A DNA stretch of 64,000 nt, from the NCBI GenBank assembly GCA_045592785.1, contig JAZNVL010000050.1, positions 30,850 to 94,849 on the forward strand, in the 5' to 3' direction. Both the position numbers and the translations under genes were made by a program. Numbering within the stretch: position 1 is the first letter of the stretch; the number at the start of each line of letters is the position of its first letter. Positions 8,714 to 17,399 of the stretch are shown piece after piece. The stretch is from RGIG8244 sp045592785 (GTDB lineage: Bacteria; Verrucomicrobiota; Lentisphaeria; Victivallales; UBA1829). The notes under the pieces are model-generated. The model ran no database searches and had not been told where the DNA came from. It saw only the letters and a program-made list of their open reading frames with translations.

Positions 8714-8745
8714 GTGTTGTTGTGTTGTTGTGTTGTTGTGTTGTG
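8714..8745. repeat. 8-bp microsatellite (GTGTTGTT)4
   Basis: Three perfect units of GTGTTGTT and one with a final T-to-G change lie between the RRM terminator and the comEC end. This spacer (8589-8815) holds the two terminators and this repeat and no gene. Confidence 0.9.
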
Positions 8746-8781
8746 GTGAGGGTGGCTGTGTAAAAAAAAAGAGGACGGGGG

Positions 8782-8817
8782 ATCCCCGCTGTACGTTACT
8801 GTGCAGCGGGGATTTTT
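8782..8817 (+). terminator. Hairpin with T run downstream of comEC
   Basis: ATCCCCGCTG (8782-8791) pairs with CAGCGGGGAT (8804-8813), ten perfect pairs, followed by TTTTT on the plus strand. It sits directly beyond the comEC stop codon. On the minus strand a run of eight or more Ts occurs further on (8770-8762), so it may also end comEC transcripts. Confidence 0.65.
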
Positions 8818-10912
8818 ATTGTACCGGATAACAACGTATCTTCCCGCAGACCAGAGGGAATGATTTCTTCTGTGCGGAAAACGTCAGGGTGTCATCGGGT
8901 TCACTTTTCCGGATCATACCGCTGAACACGGTACCATCCCGTTTCCGGATCTGGAAATACAGTTCATTCTTATGTTCCACCGCCAGAATGGAATCGGTAC
9001 GGAAGATTTGTAGCGGCGGATGTGGTTCACCGGGATCATCCGGCAGTGTTTTCAAGACAGGAAACCGTTCCCGGAGATAAGTTTCCGCCGAACAGCAATC
9101 CTGATTGGAACTCTGCAGGAAAAGTTGTGTGCAATGGTTCACCTGATGGGACCGGAGTTGTCGGAACACGGCGGCGGCGAATTGCATATCCGGCAGGAAA
9201 AGGATATCCGCCGAAGCATTTTCCGGGTGGATCACGCAGATCGAATACGCGGTCCCGTCGGAAAACAACAGGATCGTTTCCTCTTTATCAAAAGCTCCGC
9301 GGCACCACCAGAGGCAAAGCAGAAGCAGGCAAACCGGGCACAAAATCCGGATCCATTTTCTGTGTACGGCAAGAAACAGGAACAGAAGCAGCAGGAATCC
9401 GATCACAGAAAACAAGCCCGGGGTCGCGATCTTCGCACCCGCCGCAGCAAACGTCTCCGCAAGCAGGCAGATGAGTTCCAGATCCAGCGAAAGAAACCAG
9501 GAAAAAAGACCGGACAGCAGCGGAACAAAGGAAAACAAACCCGTCAGAAAAAAGAAGAAAAAGCCCAGCAGGACCACCGGGATCGCAAGAAAGTTCGCCA
9601 CCGGTGACCCGGCAGGCAGCATCCCCTGGTACAATAACGACAATGGCAGAGATACCAGCCAGGCGACCAGACAGCCGGCGATCATCTGGCGCAGGCGCAG
9701 ACCGAATACATGACGCCGGATCATCCCCGGTTCGATCCAGCGGGATGGTGTCAGCAGAAGTTCTTCGCCGGGCGGGGGTGGATGCCGCCGTTGAAATTCA
9801 GACGTCAGCAGCAATGCTGCCACCACCAGGAACGAAAATTGGAATCCTGTACTGAATAACGTCACAGGATCCAGCACAAGCAGGATGAACGCAGTGAGGA
9901 ACAAGGTGTTCAGCGTGATGGTGCGCAACTGAAATGCACGCAAACCGAAGAACAATGCAAACATGACGAATGCCCGGAACGCAGGCACGCGCATCCCCGT
10001 GGATGCCGTATACAGAAACGTGATGGCGATCACGCTCAAATAACGCCAGCGGTACGGCAGAAAACACAACAGAACAAACAGTACTCCGGCAAAAAGTGTG
10101 ACATGGGTCCCGCTCACCGAAAGAATGTGGATCATTCCGCTTTTCAGAAAGTCCTGTTTCGTCCCCGCATCCGCACTGCGGATCCCGAAAAACAATCCCG
10201 GCGCAAGATCACGGGCGTTCTCCGGCGTAATACGCGCACAGACCCGGTTCAGCAGCCATGACCGGATATCATACAGTCCGCGCAGAAGTCCGCCGCCCCG
10301 CGCCTTTTTCTCCAGCGAATCACTGCGTAACTCGTAATAGATCCCCTGCCGTTCCAGCCATTGACGATAATCAAAATCGTCCGCGGTCAACGGCGGCGCA
10401 GGACGCCGGAATGTGCCGCTGACACGGTACACATCGCCATACCCCGGATCCCAGTTTTCCCGTTCATCGTAGGGCGCAACCAGCATGACGTCGGAAATAA
10501 GTTCCACCCGTTCCCCGGTCAGATCGGTCACACTGCGGACCTGCGCTCTCACGCTGTACGGCGGTTTCAGAAACGCCAACCCCGTAGATAAGGATTCATC
10601 GGTGATCCGGACTTCCGCCACGGCATATCCGGGCGAACCGGAAAAATACCGGAGCAAGGGATCTTCCACGCGGTACGGCGCATGAAGGACAAGAGAAAAC
10701 GCCGTCAATGCCGCCGGGATCGCGATCCGGAACAATCCGGTTCGCAATGGGAAGAACCATACCGCGGTCAGCACCAAAAGAAAAGCAAAAGAAAAACCCG
10801 TCCTGCCGGAAAGCAAAACGGGGAGTATAACAGCACATGCTGCGCCGCACATCAGGACTGCCGGATACTTCCGGGCAAATGCACTGGTACGATCATGCAG
10901 TCTGCGGATCAT
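8816..10912 (-). CDS. comEC: ComEC/Rec2-type DNA uptake channel, C-terminal domain degenerate
   Basis: This is a polytopic membrane protein of 698 residues. It has an N-terminal DUF4131-like region and a Competence domain with the family signature SGMIHILSVSGTHVTLFAG and GMRVPAFRAFVM. It would form the inner-membrane channel for single-stranded DNA in natural transformation. Full-length ComEC usually ends in a metallo-beta-lactamase-like domain with HxHxDH. Here the last 170 residues keep a similar length (LFLPDMQFAAAVFRQLRS and so on) but no metal-binding His cluster is visible, so nuclease activity is unlikely from this domain. The gene overlaps argF by one base (TAATG), so translation is coupled. 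No other competence genes are in the window. Confidence 0.9.
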   Translation of the reverse strand: MIRRLHDRTSAFARKYPAVLMCGAACAVILPVLLSGRTGFSFAFLLVLTAVWFFPLRTGLFRIAIPAALTAFSLVLHAPYRVEDPLLRYFSGSPGYAVAEVRITDESLSTGLAFLKPPYSVRAQVRSVTDLTGERVELISDVMLVAPYDERENWDPGYGDVYRVSGTFRRPAPPLTADDFDYRQWLERQGIYYELRSDSLEKKARGGGLLRGLYDIRSWLLNRVCARITPENARDLAPGLFFGIRSADAGTKQDFLKSGMIHILSVSGTHVTLFAGVLFVLLCFLPYRWRYLSVIAITFLYTASTGMRVPAFRAFVMFALFFGLRAFQLRTITLNTLFLTAFILLVLDPVTLFSTGFQFSFLVVAALLLTSEFQRRHPPPPGEELLLTPSRWIEPGMIRRHVFGLRLRQMIAGCLVAWLVSLPLSLLYQGMLPAGSPVANFLAIPVVLLGFFFFFLTGLFSFVPLLSGLFSWFLSLDLELICLLAETFAAAGAKIATPGLFSVIGFLLLLFLFLAVHRKWIRILCPVCLLLLCLWWCRGAFDKEETILLFSDGTAYSICVIHPENASADILFLPDMQFAAAVFRQLRSHQVNHCTQLFLQSSNQDCCSAETYLRERFPVLKTLPDDPGEPHPPLQIFRTDSILAVEHKNELYFQIRKRDGTVFSGMIRKSEPDDTLTFSAQKKSFPLVCGKIRCYPVQ

Positions 10913-11823
10913 TATTCCGGCATCAGGGTTGCCATGATCGCTTTCTGAACATGCAAACGGTTTTCCGCTTCATCGAACACGATGGAGTGGGGAGAATCCA
11001 TCACGTCGTCCGTGATTTCTTCCCCGCGGTGCGCAGGAAGACAGTGCATGACGGAAACATCTTTCTTTGCAAAAGTCAACTGTTTGCTGTTCAACTGGTA
11101 GGGCTGAAGAATACGACGGCGTTCCGCAGCTTCGTCTTCAAAGCCCATGCTTACCCAGACGTCCGTATAGATAAAGTCGGCACCGTCAAGCGCTTCCTTC
11201 GGATCTTCCGTCCAGGAAACACGGCCGGATCCCACCGGATTGTTCAGGATCTCATCGGCAGGACGGAATTCTTCGGGAGCTGCGATGGCGAAATCGATCC
11301 CGGCGATCTTGCTGACCAATGCCAGAGAGTTGGACATATTGCTGGCACCATCGCCAAGATACGCCATCTTGATCCCGTCAAACGTGCCCTTCTTTTCCAG
11401 AATGGTGAAGAGGTCAGTCAGTGCCTGACAGGGATGATAATCATCCGTCAACGCATTGATAACGGAAGCAGTACCATGTTCCGCAAGTCCTTCCACATCC
11501 GACTGTTTGAATGTACGGATCACGATCCCGTGAAGATAACGGCTCAATACTTTTGCCGTGTCATGGATCGTTTCGCCGCGGCCCATCTGGGTCTTGCTCA
11601 TATCCAGGATCACCGCGTGTCCGCCCAGTTCGTGGATCCCCACTTCGAAGGAAACACGGGTGCGGGTGGAGGATTTCGCAAAGATCACACCCACGCTTTT
11701 CCCGGTGAGGGGTTTCATCGCGTTGGGAGACATGCGTTCCCGTTTGAGTTTCGCAGTCAAATCAAACAGACGCATCATGGCGTCGTAGTCAAATTCCTGT
11801 CCGGTAAGCAGATGACGTACCAT
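10912..11823 (-). CDS. argF: Ornithine carbamoyltransferase
   Basis: This enzyme makes citrulline from ornithine and carbamoyl phosphate in arginine synthesis. The 303-residue protein has the carbamoyl-phosphate motif SSTRTR (about 55), HPCQ (about 130) and the ornithine-side motif HCLPAHRGEE (about 265). It lies three bases after argD with AGGAG before the ATG. CarB, encoded at 29.5 kb, supplies the carbamoyl phosphate. Confidence 0.96.
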   Translation of the reverse strand: MVRHLLTGQEFDYDAMMRLFDLTAKLKRERMSPNAMKPLTGKSVGVIFAKSSTRTRVSFEVGIHELGGHAVILDMSKTQMGRGETIHDTAKVLSRYLHGIVIRTFKQSDVEGLAEHGTASVINALTDDYHPCQALTDLFTILEKKGTFDGIKMAYLGDGASNMSNSLALVSKIAGIDFAIAAPEEFRPADEILNNPVGSGRVSWTEDPKEALDGADFIYTDVWVSMGFEDEAAERRRILQPYQLNSKQLTFAKKDVSVMHCLPAHRGEEITDDVMDSPHSIVFDEAENRLHVQKAIMATLMPE

Positions 11824-11826
11824 TGG

Positions 11827-13029
11827 TTATTCTCCTTTCAGAAGTTCTTTCAGCGCGGCATCGATCAGTTTTACCGCCTTTTCACATTGTTCACGGGTCA
11901 CGATCAGCGGCGGGACCAGACGGAGTACCGTTTCGCCCGCAGAAAGCGCGATCATTCCTTTTTTACGCAAAATGGCAAGCAAGCCGCCCGCAGGACGGTC
12001 CAGGACAACGCCCAGCATCAGACCGTGTCCGCGGACCCCTTTCACGCAATCATATTTTTCTGCCAGAGCAGAGAGTTTTTCTTTGAGGAATGCACCCTGT
12101 TCCACACAGTTTTCCAACAGTTTGTCGTGGATGATGGTATCCATCACGGCACATGCCGCCGCACTGGCAAGGGCTGTACCGCCAAAGGTGCTGGCATGAG
12201 TCCCGGGTGTCAGGACATGTTCATGTTCCCGGCGGCACATCATCGCGCCCATGGGGAATCCGTTGGCGATCCCTTTTGCCATGGAGAACGCATCGGGAAT
12301 GATATCGCCGTGCATCCAGCCGAAGAGCTTCCCGGTTCTGCCGAACCCGCACTGCACTTCATCAAACAGCAGAAGGATGCCTTTTTCATCACAGAGTTTA
12401 CGCAATCCCTGAAGATACTTCTTATCCGCCGGGATCACGCCGCCTTCGCCCTGCACCGCTTCCAGAAGAACGGCGGCAGTCTTGGAATTGATCGCCTTTT
12501 TCACGGCGGCAAGGTCGTTATAATCCACGAACTTGAAGCCGGGCATATCGGGCTGGAATCCCTGACGGTATTTTGCGCGTCCGGTGGCAGCGAGGGTGGC
12601 AAGGGTACGCCCATGGAACGAATCGTTCATGGCGATGATCTCAAATTTGCCTTTATCGGAACCCCATTTCCGGGCGAACTTGATCAATGCTTCGTTGGCT
12701 TCCGCTCCACTGTTGCAGAAAAAGCAGACGCCGTCAAAGGTATTTTCCACGATCCGTTTCGCCAACTGGGGCTGCTTGTCGTTCATGAAAAGATTGGAAA
12801 CATGTACCAGTTTCTGCGCCTGTTCACAGATCGCAGAGGTCACGTCCGGATGACAGTGTCCCAGATTGCACACCGCGATCCCGGAGGAGAAGTCCAGATA
12901 CTTGCGGCCCCGGGCATCCCACAGATAACACCCCGCCCCGCGCACGAAAAGCATATCTGCACGCGGATAGGTCTCCATAACGAAGTTCTGATACATTTCT
13001 TTGACAGCAAGTGTTTTATCCATACTCAT
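11827..13029 (-). CDS. argD: Acetylornithine aminotransferase
   Basis: This PLP-dependent class III aminotransferase works in arginine synthesis, converting N-acetylglutamate semialdehyde to N-acetylornithine. It can also act on the succinyl-diaminopimelate precursor of lysine. The 400-residue protein shows FCNSGAEANE, FDEVQCGFGRTGKLFG and SMAKGIANGFPMGA with the PLP-binding Lys. It is the first gene of argD-argF-comEC and has its own promoter (13069-13096). Confidence 0.95.
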   Translation of the reverse strand: MSMDKTLAVKEMYQNFVMETYPRADMLFVRGAGCYLWDARGRKYLDFSSGIAVCNLGHCHPDVTSAICEQAQKLVHVSNLFMNDKQPQLAKRIVENTFDGVCFFCNSGAEANEALIKFARKWGSDKGKFEIIAMNDSFHGRTLATLAATGRAKYRQGFQPDMPGFKFVDYNDLAAVKKAINSKTAAVLLEAVQGEGGVIPADKKYLQGLRKLCDEKGILLLFDEVQCGFGRTGKLFGWMHGDIIPDAFSMAKGIANGFPMGAMMCRREHEHVLTPGTHASTFGGTALASAAACAVMDTIIHDKLLENCVEQGAFLKEKLSALAEKYDCVKGVRGHGLMLGVVLDRPAGGLLAILRKKGMIALSAGETVLRLVPPLIVTREQCEKAVKLIDAALKELLKGE

Positions 13030-13068
13030 CCTGAATTCCTTTCATTGAAATGAATGCCGTAAACCGTT

Positions 13069-13096
13069 ACAATAGCATATCTTTTTGAAAATGCAA
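13069..13096 (-). promoter_or_regulatory. Promoter of argD-argF-comEC
   Basis: On the minus strand TTGCAT (13096-13091), 16 bp, TATTGT (13074-13069) with TGC just upstream of the -10. Confidence 0.5.
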
Positions 13097-13115
13097 GCAA
13101 TTTTTTGCATTATTT

Positions 13116-13589
13116 TCACTTTTTATATGTAAAAAGCATTTCCGCCAGAGCGGGTTCGATACTGCGCAACGGAGTCAGCACAAAATCACGCTCCGATGCC
13201 AGTGGATGGGGGATCACCAGGTCCGGATCGTGCAGTGTGAGATCCCCGAAAAGGATAATGTCCAAATCAAGCGTGCGGGAAACATAATGGGCATGATCCG
13301 CAGCCCGGCCACACGCAATTTCCGTTTCCTGACACAAGCGCAGCAGCGCATGGGGTGTGTCAGCCCAATAACCGGAAACAACACTGTTCAGAAAGTCCGG
13401 TGTGCCCGGTGCCATACCCACCGGCGCGGAAATGACCGGAGATGCAAAACGGCGGACCGTAAATCCGCCGTTTTGAAGAAGCCGGAGCGCACGTTCGAAT
13501 GTGCTCCGGACATCACCCAGATTGCCGCCCAGCGCGATTACGCAGAGCGGCAGTCGGGATTCGGGATCAGACATCGAACGTGAAGGCAT
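13116..13589 (-). CDS. folK: HPPK: hydroxymethyl-dihydropterin pyrophosphokinase
   Basis: This folate-pathway enzyme transfers pyrophosphate from ATP to 6-hydroxymethyl-7,8-dihydropterin. The 157 residues contain the family motifs ALGGNLGD at the N-terminus and RTLDLDIILFGD with the Mg2+ Asp residues, then IPHP. The gene overlaps the end of serA by 23 bp if the ATG at 13589 is used. That ATG has AAGG six bases upstream. An ATG at 13574 would give an 8-bp overlap but has no clear ribosome site. It is probably expressed as the second gene of serA-folK. Confidence 0.95.
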   Translation of the reverse strand: MPSRSMSDPESRLPLCVIALGGNLGDVRSTFERALRLLQNGGFTVRRFASPVISAPVGMAPGTPDFLNSVVSGYWADTPHALLRLCQETEIACGRAADHAHYVSRTLDLDIILFGDLTLHDPDLVIPHPLASERDFVLTPLRSIEPALAEMLFTYKK

Positions 13590-15126
13590 TGATCGCCTTG
13601 ACTTCGGATGCGATCTTGCTGACGATTTCCGCCGGGACGAACCGGTTCGTTTTGATCACAGCCAGAGAACGGTTTGCCGCGGCATCCTGGGGAGCGCGGA
13701 TATCCGTGATGTTGATCTTGGCATTGCCGAGGATGCTGGCGATTTTGCCGATCACACCCGGTTCATCGTTGTATTCCACGAACAGATTGTCGCCCACGGG
13801 ATCCAGATAGATCCCGTTGTATGCGTTGATACGGGCAATGCGGACACGTCCTTCCGCAATGGTTCCGCGCAAAGAAACACGTTCATTGCCGGAGATGAAG
13901 TCCAACGTGATGGATTCGCCGTAATGCTTGTTTTCATCCACTTCACGGTTTTCCACGGCAATGCCGCGTTCGCCCAAGTATTTCACAGCTTCATCGGCTC
14001 CGCTGAACGCATCGAATTCGGGGCAGACACCCGCCGTCACGGGGGCGACCATCCATTTGCTGAATGCGTGCAGTTTACCGTAGAAACTCATTTCGATCTT
14101 GGAGATGGCACGGCCGCCCAGGCAAACTCTGCCCAGAGATGCCAGCAGAGATGCCAGCTTCTGATAATTTTCATCCAGTCCGTCCGGAACACCTTTGTTG
14201 ACCACACAGGTTGTGACACCTTCCACGAAATAGCCGACGGTCTGTTCGGCGGCGCGTTTTGCTGCCAGGAAGTTGGCTTCTTTCGTATTGGCGCCCAGGT
14301 GAGGCAGCATGATGTCGGCGATGTCTTTCACGGTCTTGTCGCCGGCTGCATCTTTCGGATAAACGTCATTGCAGAAGATCAATTCTTTTTCTGCTTTCAG
14401 AGCGCGGATCGCGCCTTCGTCAATGATCCCGGCACGGGCGCAGTTCACCAGAACAGCTCCCTTCTTCATGGTGCTGACCAGTTTTTCATTGATCATGCCG
14501 CGGGTCTTGTCATTTTCCGGAATGTGCAGAGAGATGATGTCCGCTTCTGCGAAGATTTCTTCCACAGAACAGAGCCGTACACCCAGACGGGCGGCGAGGT
14601 CCGCGGAGAGGACCGGGTCAAACCCCAGGACTTTGACTTCGAAACCGGAAAGACGTTTCACCAGGAGACGTCCGATATTGCCCAGACCGAGGATACCCAC
14701 GGTCTTGCCGGTGAGTTCTCTGCCCATAAAGTTTTTCTTTTCCCAGAGACCGGCGCGGGTGGAGATGTCGGCGGGGACCAGTTTACGGTATCCGGCGAGG
14801 ATCATGGCAACCACTTCTTCCGCCACGGCGTTGGAGTTTGCGCCGGGGGTATTCATTACGTCGATCCCGAGTTTGCGGGCGTAACGGATATCGATATTGT
14901 CAAACCCGGCACCGGCGCGAACCACCAGTTTCAGGTTCGGCAGAAGATCCATGACTTCCGGAGTCACTTTTTCACTGCGGACAATAATCGCGGAGGCATC
15001 GGAATTTGCCTTTGCCAAATCAACGACCGGGGTTTCCGGTTCCTGCACGGCGGTAAATCCGTTTTCAGACAGAATTGCTTTTACAACACCGTCCAGTTTG
15101 GTCGGGATCAGTACTTTTCTTGTCAT
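13567..15126 (-). CDS. serA: D-3-phosphoglycerate dehydrogenase
   Basis: This enzyme oxidises 3-phosphoglycerate to phosphohydroxypyruvate, the first step of serine synthesis. The protein is about 519 residues, the long form. It has an NAD-binding Rossmann motif VGILGLGNIGRLL, an AGAGFDNID segment, an intervening domain (ASB type) and a C-terminal ACT domain (VIGKIASILGNAKINIT) that usually binds serine. The ATG at 15126 has AGGAG seven bases upstream; another ATG six bases earlier abuts the Shine-Dalgarno sequence and is less likely. The transcript probably carries a leader of about 170 nt. Confidence 0.96.
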   Translation of the reverse strand: MTRKVLIPTKLDGVVKAILSENGFTAVQEPETPVVDLAKANSDASAIIVRSEKVTPEVMDLLPNLKLVVRAGAGFDNIDIRYARKLGIDVMNTPGANSNAVAEEVVAMILAGYRKLVPADISTRAGLWEKKNFMGRELTGKTVGILGLGNIGRLLVKRLSGFEVKVLGFDPVLSADLAARLGVRLCSVEEIFAEADIISLHIPENDKTRGMINEKLVSTMKKGAVLVNCARAGIIDEGAIRALKAEKELIFCNDVYPKDAAGDKTVKDIADIMLPHLGANTKEANFLAAKRAAEQTVGYFVEGVTTCVVNKGVPDGLDENYQKLASLLASLGRVCLGGRAISKIEMSFYGKLHAFSKWMVAPVTAGVCPEFDAFSGADEAVKYLGERGIAVENREVDENKHYGESITLDFISGNERVSLRGTIAEGRVRIARINAYNGIYLDPVGDNLFVEYNDEPGVIGKIASILGNAKINITDIRAPQDAAANRSLAVIKTNRFVPAEIVSKIASEVKAINAFTFDV

Positions 15127-15201
15127 TGTCATTCTCCTAACATGTTATGTGGCAGGTTTTTCCGTGCTCGATAATTTTTGAACCATCTCAATGACAACCA
15201 A

Positions 15202-15261
15202 TCAGCGGTCTTTCTGCTGCTTGATTCTCTTCCGCGGATGACTCCGCTGATCCTGTTTCAT
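15202..15261 (-). CDS. Possible 19-residue leader peptide upstream of serA
   Basis: Inside the long serA leader an ATG at 15261 opens a 20-codon frame ending TGA. It would encode MKQDQRSHPRKRIKQQKDR, very rich in basic residues and Gln and free of Ser. No strong ribosome site precedes it. It could be a leader peptide, a small protein or chance; I cannot decide. Confidence 0.25.
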   Translation of the reverse strand: MKQDQRSHPRKRIKQQKDR

Positions 15262-15278
15262 CGGGCTGACGACGGATG

Positions 15279-15305
15279 CCCTGTCGTTGTATTTTTCTGA
15301 CAGGG
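15279..15305 (-). other. Hairpin at 5' end of serA leader
   Basis: CCCTGTC (15279-15285) and GACAGGG (15299-15305) are perfect inverted repeats with a 13-nt loop, close to the predicted transcript start. No T run follows. It could protect the 5' end or be part of a regulatory leader. Confidence 0.4.
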
Positions 15306-15309
15306 GTAT

Positions 15310-15337
15310 AATATAGCACACATTCCGCGCGTTTCCA
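15310..15337 (-). promoter_or_regulatory. Promoter of serA-folK
   Basis: On the minus strand TGGAAA (15337-15332), 16 bp, TATATT (15315-15310). It is about 180 bp upstream of the serA start, which gives a long untranslated leader. Confidence 0.55.
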
Positions 15338-15373
15338 GAAAAATTTTCAGAAATATGCAAATTTTTTTCGGAT

Positions 15374-16222
15374 TCATCCGCGCGCTTCTGCCAATGCCGT
15401 ACGCATCACTTCCACCGGTGCTTCTTTCCCCGTCCAGATCGTGAACGAGCGCGCTCCCTGGTGCAGAAGCATGGCAGAACCGCCGGAACATGCTATGCCG
15501 TTCGCACGGGCATACTGAAGGAGCGGGGTCTCCTTGTAAATCGTATCGAAAAGAAAGGTTTCCGGTGAGAGAAGATGCGGGTCAACCGGCGCAGGATCCG
15601 TTTCCTTCAACCCCAGACTCGTACACTGGACCGTCAGATCCGCTCCCGCAAATGCCGCGCCATCCTGCAGCATCCCTGCGTAACAATGCAGTCCCGGAAA
15701 GCGGACGGCAAGACGGGCGCACAGGTTTTCCGCTTTCTCCACCGTACGGTTCACGATCCGGATGGATTTCGCCCCGCAGAAGGCTGCATGGAACGCCAGC
15801 GCAGGGACGACCCCGCCGCACCCGATAAAGCAGATCGAAATACCGGAAAGAGCAGGACCGCCACCCTCACGAACCGCCATCTCAAATCCATACCCGTCAG
15901 TGGAGTCTCCGGAAAGAGTGCCGTCCGGATTCACGGTGACCGTATTGACACTTTCCGCCAGCGCGGCGTTTTCCGTGATGTGATCCAGGAACGGGATGAT
16001 GTTGTTTTTATGGGGGACAGTGATATTGAATCCGGCGAGATATTTCCGTGCATTCTCCGTGAAGGACGCCAGATCTTCTTTCAGGACATGCACTGCGATA
16101 TACCGGGCATTCATATTCAGTGCGCGCAAAGCGGCATTGTGCATCTGCGGGGAAAGCGAGTGGGCAATCGGATCCCCGATCACCGCATATTGAAGTCCGT
16201 CATAAACAAAATCGTCCGGCAT
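15374..16222 (-). CDS. aroE: Shikimate dehydrogenase
   Basis: This NADPH enzyme reduces 3-dehydroshikimate to shikimate in the aromatic pathway. The 282 residues contain AVIGDPIAHSLSPQMHN at the N-terminus (substrate loop) and NITVPHK with the catalytic Lys. STDGYGF carries the catalytic Asp, and a glycine-rich FIGCGGVVPA forms the cofactor site. The length is typical of AroE. It is a single-gene unit, with its promoter in the short spacer after the GntR-type gene. Confidence 0.95.
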   Translation of the reverse strand: MPDDFVYDGLQYAVIGDPIAHSLSPQMHNAALRALNMNARYIAVHVLKEDLASFTENARKYLAGFNITVPHKNNIIPFLDHITENAALAESVNTVTVNPDGTLSGDSTDGYGFEMAVREGGGPALSGISICFIGCGGVVPALAFHAAFCGAKSIRIVNRTVEKAENLCARLAVRFPGLHCYAGMLQDGAAFAGADLTVQCTSLGLKETDPAPVDPHLLSPETFLFDTIYKETPLLQYARANGIACSGGSAMLLHQGARSFTIWTGKEAPVEVMRTALAEARG

Positions 16223-16257
16223 GTTCCTGTTCTTTCTTTCTGGTTGTTACTCTTGAT

Positions 16258-16285
16258 ACTATAGCACAGATTCGCGTTTTTTCAA
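16258..16285 (-). promoter_or_regulatory. Promoter of aroE
   Basis: On the minus strand TTGAAA (16285-16280), 16 bp, TATAGT (16263-16258). Confidence 0.55.
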
Positions 16286-16291
16286 GAGACT

Positions 16292-17299
16292 TCACGCTTC
16301 CGGAACGAGTTCCGCTTTCAAAAGACAGGGCCCGTGCTTGAAGACGGTATCATCTTCCAGCGATTTGAAAAAGAGACGTCCCGCTTCCGTCGTGAGATTG
16401 CCGCTGAATTTCACAAAGATGAGTTTATCACAGGACTGCATATTATCCAGCCGTGTCGTGGAGCCCAGAACACAGTTCGCGCCGCGTTTGTTCACATGGA
16501 AGAACGCCAACACATGGACCAGTGCCCCGCCTTCGCAAAGGATCGCATCGTATTCCTCCTGCTGCGCCAGAAAATCGTGCATCGCATCGGCGGAGAAGGA
16601 AGGCTTCCAGAAAATATCGTTTTCCGTCACCGGGAGATCATACTTCTTCACGATGTTCATGTATCCCTGCTTCAACAACTGCGAAGGATAATAGTCTTTT
16701 TCACCGTTGATCAACGCGATCCGGCGACACCCTTTTGCCACAAAGGATTCCATCAGCAGTTCCGCCCCACGGCTCCAGTCATGATCCACCACGTTCTGTT
16801 TCCGGGTGCAGGCATTGCTTCCCACATAGATCACAGGAACCCCGATGGAGTTCAGAAAATGGACCCATTCCTCCGTCAGCCGTCCCGCCACAAATACCGC
16901 CTGCACTTCCTGCGCCGCTTTCACGATCTTCTGATCCGGACTCCCCGACCAGGTCATGATCCGCAGCCCGATATTCCGTTCACGCAGATACTCCGCAAGA
17001 CCGATGCCTTTATCGTGTCCCGTCGCCCCCGGGACTGTGATCAGAAGGTAGAGAAAACTCCCCTTCTGTTCCCAGGTACCGATGTCCCTGGCAAGGTAGA
17101 TCCCGGACCCTTTGTGCTTACGCAAATATCCTTCCGCCGCCAGTTCATCCAACGCGCGCCGCATACAGATCTCGCTGAATGCAAACATGCCGCGCATGGA
17201 GGGCAGCGACGGCAGACGGTCCCCTTTTTTCAGATGATTGGTTGCGATGAGGTCAAAAATTGCATACTTCGCCTGATTGTACTTGAGAATTCTCGGCAT
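16292..17299 (-). CDS. GntR-family regulator with LacI/periplasmic-binding-type sensor domain
   Basis: This is a 335-residue regulator. Residues 1-75 form a winged helix of the GntR type (LKKGDRLPSLPSMRGMF and ALDELAAEGYLRKHKGSGIYLA). The rest resembles the sugar-binding domain of LacI/GalR proteins (FVAGRLTEEWVHFL, PVIYVGSNA, GCRRIALINGEKDY, LCEGGALVHVLAFF). This GntR-plus-LacI architecture, as in AraR of Bacillus, usually controls sugar-utilisation genes. No sugar operon is adjacent, so the target is open. A perfect palindrome overlapping its own promoter suggests autoregulation. Confidence 0.88.
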   Translation of the reverse strand: MPRILKYNQAKYAIFDLIATNHLKKGDRLPSLPSMRGMFAFSEICMRRALDELAAEGYLRKHKGSGIYLARDIGTWEQKGSFLYLLITVPGATGHDKGIGLAEYLRERNIGLRIMTWSGSPDQKIVKAAQEVQAVFVAGRLTEEWVHFLNSIGVPVIYVGSNACTRKQNVVDHDWSRGAELLMESFVAKGCRRIALINGEKDYYPSQLLKQGYMNIVKKYDLPVTENDIFWKPSFSADAMHDFLAQQEEYDAILCEGGALVHVLAFFHVNKRGANCVLGSTTRLDNMQSCDKLIFVKFSGNLTTEAGRLFFKSLEDDTVFKHGPCLLKAELVPEA

Positions 17300-17330
17300 G
17301 ACATACTTTCATTTTTTAGTTTTTATAATT

Positions 17331-17348
17331 TTGTATATAAATATACAA
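17331..17348. promoter_or_regulatory. Palindromic operator candidate overlapping GntR-type promoter
   Basis: TTGTATA (17331-17337) and TATACAA (17342-17348) are perfect inverted arms separated by four bases. The site overlaps the predicted -10 of the adjacent regulator gene, the usual place for an autorepressor operator. Confidence 0.5.
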
Positions 17349-17367
17349 CCTTAAAAAAAGAAATCAA
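17340..17367 (-). promoter_or_regulatory. Promoter of GntR-type regulator
   Basis: On the minus strand TTGATT (17367-17362), 16 bp, TATATT (17345-17340). Confidence 0.55.
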
Positions 17368-17399
17368 GCGCGGTTTGAAATATTTTTGCATTTTTTTCT

